Of a stretch of DNA of 40,393 bases, positions 33,877-40,393 are shown in pieces. Below the pieces are notes generated by a model. That model did not search any database, had not been told where the DNA came from, and saw only the letters and a program-made list of their open reading frames with translations. This DNA comes from Bacteroidales bacterium. GTDB taxonomy: Bacteria; Bacteroidota; Bacteroidia; Bacteroidales; UBA932. The translations under genes and the position numbers were made by a program. The stretch is from NCBI GenBank assembly GCA_017502125.1, contig JAFVVN010000037.1, positions 1 to 40,393 on the forward strand, given 5' to 3'. Every line of letters starts with the position of its first letter. The stretch's first letter is position 1.

Positions 33877-35019
33877 CTATCTGCTTCTTTTTACATCATT
33901 ACCATCGACTTCAACGATGAATGCTTCAGGAAATTTCCTTCGCACATTTCCCAGCTGCGATGCAGCCTTTTCCCTTGATGTTGACTTTGCTGTCACATAC
34001 CGGAATATGCTGCTTCCTTCCGCTTTCAGAATCTCGACTTCAAGCCCCTTGAGTGCAGGGTCGCCAGCACTGATCTTCCTTCCGAGACTCATTATCTGAA
34101 TCCCATACCACCTTGTATCGTTCTTCTGTACAGGTACCGTCTGCGTCACTGCAGCCTGCTCGTCCGAGGCTGTCTTGGGAGCAGCGGATGTTGCCGTCTT
34201 TACACTTGCATCGTACTGAGACTTATAGGTCTTGAATGCCTCGAAGAGCCTCTGGGCGATCTTTTCCTGTCCATCAGCAGTGCTAAGGAACTTGAAGTCT
34301 GTCGGGTTTGATATGAAACCGAGTTCAAGCAGGGCAGAAGGCATGTTGGTGGCCCATAACAGGTAGAATATATCCTGATGGATACCGGTATAGCTGCTGA
34401 CTCTGAAGGGACTTTTCTTCATCACGTTGTCAACCTCTGCAGCGAACAGGAGACTATTGGAATAGTTCGCATTCCACATAAGGCTGTGACTGATGATGGA
34501 TTCAGGAGAATTCGGATCAAAGTCCTGATATGTAGTCTTATAATCGTCCTCAAGAAGCATCACGGAGTTCTCCCTCTGGGCAACGCTCATGCTGGCTGCA
34601 AAATAGTCCTTCTTATTGCCGGAATCCTTTGACTTAGGTCCCAGGATATGGACTGATGCGCCATATGGCTGGCTGGAATTATTGGAGTTGCAATGCAGTG
34701 ATATGAAAAGGTCCGCATTACTGCGCTTGGCAACGTTTACCCTCTCCTTGAGCTCGACGAATACGTCAGTGCTGCGGGTATATACGACCTTGACATCCGG
34801 ATATTCCTTCTTGATCTTCTGTCCAAGAAGCTTTGCTATCTTAAGAACCAGATGCTTTTCATGTGTAGAGGATGACTTGCCCAGCGCTCCCGGATCCTTA
34901 CCTCCATGACCAGGGTCGATCACCACTGTCTTGAGTCCCAATTCCTGCTTTGGCTGAGCTGCACTGAAGACCGGTAAAGTCAACATCAATATGATTAAAA
35001 TCTTGATTTCGATTCTCAT
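33877..35019 (-). CDS. N-acetylmuramoyl-L-alanine amidase with SPOR-like C-terminus
   Basis: The 380-residue exported enzyme has a signal peptide (ILIILMLTLPVFSAAQ). The Amidase_3 domain (about residues 30-245) shows VVIDPGHGGKDPGALG, THEKHLVLKIAKLL, ISLHCNSNN and ALLELGFISNPTD, carrying the zinc ligands and catalytic Glu. The C-terminal stretch (about 305-375, WYGIQIMSLGRKISAGDPAL, then FRYVTAKSTSREKAASQL) looks like a SPOR peptidoglycan-binding domain. It cleaves the septal peptidoglycan amide bond. It is divergent from lptD. Confidence 0.93.
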   Translation of the reverse strand: MRIEIKILIILMLTLPVFSAAQPKQELGLKTVVIDPGHGGKDPGALGKSSSTHEKHLVLKIAKLLGQKIKKEYPDVKVVYTRSTDVFVELKERVNVAKRSNADLFISLHCNSNNSSQPYGASVHILGPKSKDSGNKKDYFAASMSVAQRENSVMLLEDDYKTTYQDFDPNSPESIISHSLMWNANYSNSLLFAAEVDNVMKKSPFRVSSYTGIHQDIFYLLWATNMPSALLELGFISNPTDFKFLSTADGQEKIAQRLFEAFKTYKSQYDASVKTATSAAPKTASDEQAAVTQTVPVQKNDTRWYGIQIMSLGRKISAGDPALKGLEVEILKAEGSSIFRYVTAKSTSREKAASQLGNVRRKFPEAFIVEVDGNDVKRSR

Positions 35020-35032
35020 ATAATCACCTCAA

Positions 35033-35064
35033 TTTGGTAATAATTGAAATTAGTTTTAAATTTG
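35033..35064 (+). promoter_or_regulatory. Promoter of lptD
   Basis: TTTG (35033-35036), 20 bases, TAAATTTG (35057-35064). A leader of about 50 bases follows. A possible minus-strand -7 box TATTTTTG at 35072-35079 for the amidase gene overlaps the same stretch. Confidence 0.6.
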
Positions 35065-35121
35065 CGATTTGCAAAAATAGCAAGAATTTGCAAAATCAGG
35101 AAAAGATAAAGAACATATTTA

Positions 35122-37887
35122 ATGTCTGCATATAGTAACGGTAAACTGAAGGAATGGTTTGAAAAATGGGGGCTGGTAGTACTTTTACTACTGGTTTTCA
35201 GCACTTTCACTGTTTCCTCACAGGACGACAGAAGAGGAAGGAGAGCACGAAGAGATGCTGCTCAGACCGAAGCTGTCACCGATACTGTTCCTGAAATCTC
35301 AGACTCCCTGAGGCATGTCATGGATTCCACCCATAGGGCAGATTCAATTGCAGCCCGAGACTCCATCGACATGCTCCGAAAGTCTTCCCTTGAAGTTCCT
35401 GCCTTCACTCAGGCAAAAGATTCCGTCATAGAAGACTTCAGTAACGGAAAAAGAGTCATATATTATTATGGTGATGTCAGCGTCACATACGGAAACATGA
35501 AACTGACCGCCGACTACATGGAATATGACCTTGCTACCTCCACTCTCTATGCCCGTGGTACGGCTGACAGTACCGGAGTAATCAAGGGAAAACCTGTCAT
35601 GGAGCAGGGACCGAGTACCTACACCATGGAGGAGGTGCGATATAACTTCAACACACGCAAGGCCAGAATCAATAATATGGTGACTCAGGAGCAGGACGGC
35701 ATCCTTCACGGAAAGAATATCAAGATGATGCCGGACAAGTCCATCAACATCACTCATGGAAAATATACCGTGTGCGATTGTGAGGAGCCTCACTACTATC
35801 TGCACCTTACCGCTGCCAAGGTCATGACCAAACCGAATCAGAAGACTGTCTTCGGTCCGGCTTATCCTGTCATTGCAGACGTTCCGCTGCCTATCGGACT
35901 TCCTTTCGGCTTTATTCCGAAACGTCCTGACCGTGCAAGCGGCATACTCTTCCCTACCTTCGGTGAGGAACAGGCCCGAGGCTTCTATCTGAGAGATCTC
36001 GGACTCTATTTTGTTATCGGTGACTATTTTGACATTGCCGTGACTGGAGACATCTATACTCTCGGTTCATGGGCACTGGACTTCAACTCAAGATATAAGG
36101 TAAACTACAAGTGTAACGGTAACTTCTCACTCACCTTCTCAAATGACCAGACCGGAGAGAAAGGAAGTGCCGACTTCTTCCAGACAAGGAACTTCGGTCT
36201 GCGCTGGAGTCATTCCCAGGATGCCAAGGCAAGACCTGGAACCAGTTTCACCGCATCAGTGAACTTCTCCAGCCCTTCAAACAGCAAGTATAACTCGACA
36301 TCAGTACAGGAGGCTCTCCAGAATCAGATATCATCATCCATTTCCTACTCAAAGAACTGGAACGGAAAGCTGAATCTCTCGATAAACGCTCTTCATAGCC
36401 AGAACTCACGAGACAGCTCATACTCGTTCACACTTCCTAATGTCACATTCTCCGTGAGCCGATTCTATCCTTTCAAACAGAAGAACAGGGTCGGAAAGGA
36501 AAAATGGTACGAGAAGTTCTCACTCGGATATAACACCACACTCCAGAACAGGATAAACTTCAAGGCTTCAGAGTTCAACAAGCCGGGGTTCTTTGACAAG
36601 TTCCAGAACGGTATGGCGCACACATTCCAGATCGGTCTGCCTAACTTTACACTTCTCAAATATATCAACATCACCCCTGGCGTAAGCTATGGAATGAACT
36701 GGTTCTTCCGTAAGACCGAAAAAGAGTATAATCCGGATACAGGAAAAGTGGAAGACATAAAGGGAAAGGCATTCGGTACCTTCGGTGCCACACATAATTA
36801 CTCCGGCAACATATCCATGAGTACACGACTCTACGGTATGTTCAATTTCGGAAAGCATCGCAAGGTACAGGCTATACGACATGTTGTGTCGCCATCTATC
36901 TCCGCCTCATTCAGTCCTGAAAAGGGCACCCATTTCAACGGATGGAGGACTCTTACGTATACGGACCAGAACGGTCAGGTCAAGACCCAGGACTACAACA
37001 TATACGCGGGACAGATAAATTCAGCACCTGGCAAGGGAAAGACGGCCAGTCTGAACTTCTCTCTTGGAAACAACTTCGAGGCCAAGGTACGTGACCTCAA
37101 GGACACCACCGGTACGGGCTCCAAGAAGATCAAACTGATTGACCAGCTGAATTTCAATACAGGATATAACTTCCTTGCCGACTCTCTTAACATGAGCAAT
37201 GTCGGCGTCACTCTTTCCACCTCGATATTCGGAAAACTCGGAATCAGTGCCAACGCAAACTTTGACCCATATGCAATGCTTGTGGACAAGAACAATCCGT
37301 CCGGAAGAAGGATAAACAAGTTTGCAATCACCCAGGGACAGGGTCTTCTGCGTATGAATACAGCCAGCATGTCACTCTCCTACTCTCTTTCCGGAGAAGG
37401 AAAGATCGATGGAAATGACGGCACCAAGCAGGCCGGAGGTAATCCTGCAGACCATTACACCCGCATATACTATCATCCTGTAACTGGAGAGTATATTCCG
37501 GGAGGATGGTTGTATTATACAAATCCTAATGTGCCATGGTCAGTGAACTTCAACTATTCCTACAGTTATAGGAAGGCATATCAGTTCTCCAACGACCAGG
37601 TGATTACGAAGCACACCCACACCCAGACACTCGGAATCAGCGGAAACGTCAAGATCACTCCTCGCCTGTCCATGAATCTGAGCACCAACTTCGACCTTAT
37701 GGCGATGAAAATGAGTACGACCCAGTTGTCGGCGACATATGATCTCCACTGCTTCAATATAAATGTTTCATGGATTCCTACGGGACAGTGGGAGTCATGG
37801 AGTTTCCGTATCCAGGCCAATGCTGCAGCCCTTGCTGACTTGTTGAAATTCAAGAAGAGCAGTAGCTACTGGGACAATAATTACTAA
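35122..37887 (+). CDS. lptD: LPS-assembly protein LptD (Bacteroidota type)
   Basis: The 921-residue outer-membrane protein inserts lipopolysaccharide into the outer leaflet. After a signal segment (about residues 18-35, LVVLLLLVFSTFTVSSQ) comes a serine/aspartate-rich stretch. An LptA-like (OstA) jellyroll follows (about 110-210) with YGDVSVTYGNMKLTADYMEY and YARGTADSTG. The LptD barrel region (about 230-921) starts with PLPIGLPFGFIPKRPDRASG and has many amphipathic strands to the end. The characteristic cysteine pair of E. coli LptD is not obvious. Its usual partner LptE is not in this window. Confidence 0.9.
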   Translation: MSAYSNGKLKEWFEKWGLVVLLLLVFSTFTVSSQDDRRGRRARRDAAQTEAVTDTVPEISDSLRHVMDSTHRADSIAARDSIDMLRKSSLEVPAFTQAKDSVIEDFSNGKRVIYYYGDVSVTYGNMKLTADYMEYDLATSTLYARGTADSTGVIKGKPVMEQGPSTYTMEEVRYNFNTRKARINNMVTQEQDGILHGKNIKMMPDKSINITHGKYTVCDCEEPHYYLHLTAAKVMTKPNQKTVFGPAYPVIADVPLPIGLPFGFIPKRPDRASGILFPTFGEEQARGFYLRDLGLYFVIGDYFDIAVTGDIYTLGSWALDFNSRYKVNYKCNGNFSLTFSNDQTGEKGSADFFQTRNFGLRWSHSQDAKARPGTSFTASVNFSSPSNSKYNSTSVQEALQNQISSSISYSKNWNGKLNLSINALHSQNSRDSSYSFTLPNVTFSVSRFYPFKQKNRVGKEKWYEKFSLGYNTTLQNRINFKASEFNKPGFFDKFQNGMAHTFQIGLPNFTLLKYINITPGVSYGMNWFFRKTEKEYNPDTGKVEDIKGKAFGTFGATHNYSGNISMSTRLYGMFNFGKHRKVQAIRHVVSPSISASFSPEKGTHFNGWRTLTYTDQNGQVKTQDYNIYAGQINSAPGKGKTASLNFSLGNNFEAKVRDLKDTTGTGSKKIKLIDQLNFNTGYNFLADSLNMSNVGVTLSTSIFGKLGISANANFDPYAMLVDKNNPSGRRINKFAITQGQGLLRMNTASMSLSYSLSGEGKIDGNDGTKQAGGNPADHYTRIYYHPVTGEYIPGGWLYYTNPNVPWSVNFNYSYSYRKAYQFSNDQVITKHTHTQTLGISGNVKITPRLSMNLSTNFDLMAMKMSTTQLSATYDLHCFNINVSWIPTGQWESWSFRIQANAAALADLLKFKKSSSYWDNNY

Positions 37888-37892
37888 AATAG

Positions 37893-37922
37893 TTGCTTTT
37901 TGCACAATTATTGTTACCTTTG
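37893..37922 (+). promoter_or_regulatory. Promoter of rho
   Basis: TTG (37893-37895), 19 bases, TACCTTTG (37915-37922). It lies six bases after the lptD stop and implies a leader of about 95 bases. Confidence 0.65.
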
Positions 37923-37923
37923 T

Positions 37924-37984
37924 GAATCCCAGAAATTAATGGGATTCGCACATTCATTCATTTAAGACGTTTCCCATTCGGGAA
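37924..37984 (+). promoter_or_regulatory. Two hairpins in the rho leader
   Basis: GAATCCC (37924-37930) pairs with GGGATTC (37941-37947), and TTCCC-ATTC-GGGAA lies at 37971-37984. In E. coli Rho controls its own leader; whether these hairpins do the same here is inference. Confidence 0.4.
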
Positions 37985-38022
37985 TTACTTCTAAACGAAT
38001 CAAATAACAATCAATATTGTAT

Positions 38023-39825
38023 ATGCACAAGAAAATCGATTTGAGAGAAATGGGTATCGAGCAGTTACATGCTCTTGCTACAACATTGGGAATCAAGGGA
38101 TTCAAGAAAATGGACAAGGACACTCTCGTGTATGCCATTCTTGATGAAGAAGCAAAGAAGGACGCCCTCAATGCACCGGATAAACCGGAAAGACCGAAAC
38201 GTGGCAGACCTAAGAAGAGTGAGAAGCCTGTAGCTAAGCCGGCTGATGAAGAAAAGAAGGAAGAAGTCAAGAAAGAGACTAAGCCTGAGGGAGAGAGCAA
38301 AGAGGTGACAGCTCAGCAGCCGAAGAAGCGTGGCAGAAAGCCGAAGAATGAAAAGCCGGTGGAAACTATTCCACAGGAAAAACCGGCTGAGACAGTCGAA
38401 AAGGAGGTTGTTCCAGTCTCTGAAGCTCCAAAAGAGAGCAATAATGCCAAGGAACCAAAAGAAACAAAGGAGCTGAGACAGCCTCGTCAGAAAAGAGCAC
38501 GGATTCAGAGAGAGCCTGCAGCGCAACAGGAAAAAGCTCCAGTGGATAATGTGGATAACGAAACTGCAGAAGAAGTCGCTCATGAGAATACACAGCAGAA
38601 GCAGGATGCTGTAAATCAGCAGAATCCTGTAAACAAGAAGCAGCAGAACGCTGATCAGCATCAGAAACAGTCCAAGCCACAGGAGCCGGTCATTGAGTTT
38701 GACGGTGTCGTGGAAGCAACAGGTGTTCTCGAAATCATGCCTGACGGCTACGGTTTCCTCCGTTCATCTGACTACAACTATCTGAACTCTCCAGACGACA
38801 TCTATGTGTCACAGTACCAGATCAAGCAGCATGCACTCAAGACAGGTGACACTGTGACAGGAGAGATCAAGCCGCCTAAGGCCGGTGACAAGTACTTCCC
38901 TCTTGTACGCATCAAGTACATCAACGGACGCACGCCTGAATTCATCAGGGACAGGATTCCGTTCGATTTCCTCACGCCTCTCTTCCCTGAAGAGAAGTTC
39001 AATCTTCTCGGTAACGGACACAACGATATGTCATGCCGTATCGTGGATATGTTCACCCCTATCGGAAAGGGTCAGCGCGGACTTATCGTGGCTCAGCCTA
39101 AGACCGGTAAGACAATGCTCCTGAAGTCCATTGCAAACGCCATTGCAGACAATCATCCGGAAGTCTATATGATCGTGCTCCTTATCGACGAGCGCCCTGA
39201 GGAAGTTACGGATATGGCACGCAGCGTGAAGGCTGAAGTCGTGGCTTCGACGTTCGACGAACCAGCTGAGCGTCACGTAAAGGTGGCCAACATGGTTCTT
39301 GAGAAAGCGAAGAGAATGGTCGAGTGCGGACACGATGTCGTCATCCTTCTTGATTCGATCACACGTCTTGCGCGAGCATACAACACTGTTCAGCCTGCTT
39401 CCGGAAAGGTGCTTTCTGGTGGTGTGGATGCCAATGCCCTCCACAAGCCTAAGAGATTCTTCGGAGCTGCACGTAACATCGAGAACGGAGGTTCGCTCAC
39501 GATCCTCGCAACAGCGCTCACCGAGACAGGTTCAAAGATGGATGAGGTGATCTTCGAGGAGTTCAAGGGAACCGGTAACATGGAGCTTCAGCTCGACCGC
39601 CGTCTTAGCAACAAGCGTATATTCCCTGCTGTGGATGTCACCCTTTCAAGCACCCGTCGTGACGATCTGCTCTACTCCCCTGCTCTTGCAAACCGCATCT
39701 GGATCATGCGTAAGTTCCTTGCTGACATGAACTGCATTGAGGCTATGGAGCTGCTGCAGAACAGAATGCAGAAGTACGGCACTAATGACGCGCTCCTGCA
39801 GAATATGGATAAGGATGATATGTAA
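38023..39825 (+). CDS. rho: Transcription termination factor Rho with long disordered insert
   Basis: Start at ATG 38023 ([20 protein letters not shown]); the codons before are TTG and TAT. The 600-residue helicase terminates transcription on RNA. The Rho_N domain is at about 1-45. A low-complexity K/E/P/Q-rich insert spans about 45-225 with AT-hook-like KRGRPKK (59-65) and KRGRKPK (102-108). The cold-shock-type RNA-binding domain follows ([20 protein letters not shown]), then the ATPase with Walker A PKTGKT (359-366), [16 protein letters not shown] and [20 protein letters not shown]. Large disordered inserts are known for Rho in Bacteroidota and, in B. thetaiotaomicron, linked to phase separation. 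It is otherwise complete. Confidence 0.97.
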   Translation: MHKKIDLREMGIEQLHALATTLGIKGFKKMDKDTLVYAILDEEAKKDALNAPDKPERPKRGRPKKSEKPVAKPADEEKKEEVKKETKPEGESKEVTAQQPKKRGRKPKNEKPVETIPQEKPAETVEKEVVPVSEAPKESNNAKEPKETKELRQPRQKRARIQREPAAQQEKAPVDNVDNETAEEVAHENTQQKQDAVNQQNPVNKKQQNADQHQKQSKPQEPVIEFDGVVEATGVLEIMPDGYGFLRSSDYNYLNSPDDIYVSQYQIKQHALKTGDTVTGEIKPPKAGDKYFPLVRIKYINGRTPEFIRDRIPFDFLTPLFPEEKFNLLGNGHNDMSCRIVDMFTPIGKGQRGLIVAQPKTGKTMLLKSIANAIADNHPEVYMIVLLIDERPEEVTDMARSVKAEVVASTFDEPAERHVKVANMVLEKAKRMVECGHDVVILLDSITRLARAYNTVQPASGKVLSGGVDANALHKPKRFFGAARNIENGGSLTILATALTETGSKMDEVIFEEFKGTGNMELQLDRRLSNKRIFPAVDVTLSSTRRDDLLYSPALANRIWIMRKFLADMNCIEAMELLQNRMQKYGTNDALLQNMDKDDM

Positions 39826-39842
39826 TATCTGACAGTATTATA

Positions 39843-39978
39843 CAAAAGAGGCTGGTGATTCCGAAGACCCCCACCTCCCTTCGGGCTGTTCGCTGCAAAG
39901 GTCCACAGGACCATTTGCTTTGGCGCTCACGACCCCTAGCCGGGGGTGGCATGTCTTCTACATCACCAGCCTCTTTTG
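39843..39978. terminator. Large structured hairpin between rho and the right-edge gene
   Basis: CAAAAGAGGCTGGTGAT (39843-39859) pairs perfectly with 39962-39978. The 102-base loop is itself structured: GAAGAC/GTCTTC (39863-39868 with 39953-39958), CCACC/GGTGG (39871-39875 with 39945-39949), CCC/GGG next to it, and a hairpin GCAAAGGTCC-ACA-GGACC-A-TTTGC at 39895-39918. The outer stem with A and T runs would stop both converging genes. The interior far exceeds what a terminator needs and may be an RNA or a repeat inserted into the loop. Confidence 0.7.
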
Positions 39979-39989
39979 TTTATTAGATA

Positions 39990-40393
39990 TTATTTCTTAT
40001 GATGCTTGTTCTTGCAGTCTTTCCTGTCGCAACATTTCATATCGTTCTCGATGCATTTGCCGTCTTTCTTAATATCGGCCTTGAACTTGGCGTCGTGAGC
40101 CTTCATATCGGCTTGGGCGTCTGAAATCTGCTTGTCGAACTTTGCCTTTAGCTGTTCTTTGGTGAGGCCCTTGGTCTCCAGCTTGTGCTGCTCCTCCTTC
40201 AAGTCATATTTCACCTCATTGTTGAACAACTGGATGTTGTCATATAGTTCTGCCTGTTCGATGGCTCTCCTGTAATGACGAAGGGCACTCATCTGGGTCG
40301 GGAAGGTATATACTCTCTCGGCTTCCACGCATACATCTCCGTCATAGGTATAAGTCTTCACGTCGATAATTCCATCGAATATATGCGTATAGA
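39990..40393 (-). CDS. Hypothetical protein, C-terminal part (runs off right edge)
   Basis: The frame is open to the window edge; an internal GTG at 40361 is not needed as a start because the codons above it stay open and read well (IFDGIIDVKTYTYDGD). The visible 133 residues hold a conserved-looking N-terminal part (RVYTFPTQMSALRHYRRAIE), a lysine-rich helical segment (LTKEQLKAKFDKQISDAQAD) and a tail rich in Cys, His and Lys (CIENDMKCCDRKDCKNKHHK). The tail could bind metal. No family was recognised. It converges on rho and shares the structured hairpin. Confidence 0.6.
   Translation of the reverse strand, partial: YTHIFDGIIDVKTYTYDGDVCVEAERVYTFPTQMSALRHYRRAIEQAELYDNIQLFNNEVKYDLKEEQHKLETKGLTKEQLKAKFDKQISDAQADMKAHDAKFKADIKKDGKCIENDMKCCDRKDCKNKHHKK

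Overview
The window looks like chromosomal DNA of a Bacteroidota member, most likely order Bacteroidales. Evidence: start regions lack clear Shine-Dalgarno sequences and several show the Bacteroidota promoter pattern (TTTG-like -33 box, about 20 bases, TAnnTTTG -7 box); gene content includes a pyrophosphate-type phosphofructokinase, a Big_5-type lipoprotein, a Bacteroidota-style LptD, a Rho with a long disordered insert and a BirA without a DNA-binding domain. No tRNA, rRNA, CRISPR array or insertion sequence was recognised.

Positions 1 to about 12,410 are accessory in character. From the left: the end of a HipB-like antitoxin gene with twin operator-like repeats, a 36-residue membrane peptide, a long non-coding stretch with two elaborate inverted-repeat structures, and a WYL-domain regulator. 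Then comes a minus-strand phage-type DNA recombination block (6915 down to 2989): a Rad52-like annealing protein, a YqaJ exonuclease, a protein with an SSB-like acidic tail, a Panacea-domain protein, a DUF4314-like small protein and an SSB. The leaders of its first and last genes share one sequence element. A plus-strand ATPase/nuclease gene, an HU gene and a TerB-DnaJ gene follow, then minus-strand genes for a TSCPD protein and a phage- or plasmid-like set (YubB-like, unknown, WYL_2-like, von Willebrand A). The vWA gene appears to lack its front half and runs directly into the 3' end of the phosphofructokinase gene, which has an unusual tail; this looks like a rearrangement or insertion boundary.

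From 12,348 to the right the content is core genome. A plus-strand run (13,789-23,458) carries ligA, a thioesterase, a YihY protein, the ppGpp synthetase/hydrolase, a lipoprotein, an outer-membrane barrel protein and ispG. A minus-strand run (28,430 down to 23,474) carries rsfS, ftsH, cdsA, then psd and a CNNM/CBS transporter from their own promoter. birA (plus) converges on and overlaps rpe (minus), which follows pepD. dnaA, an mlaD-like gene and an amidase gene lie on the minus strand; the AT-rich dnaA upstream region holds two overlapping perfect inverted repeats. lptD and rho are plus-strand, and rho is followed by a large structured hairpin shared with a converging partial gene at the right edge.

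The most interesting signals are the compact recombination block with its shared leader element, the multi-helix structures at 1167-1359, 1551-1795 and 39843-39978, and the vWA/phosphofructokinase junction at about 12,410. All functional calls come from reading motifs by eye; no database search was run.
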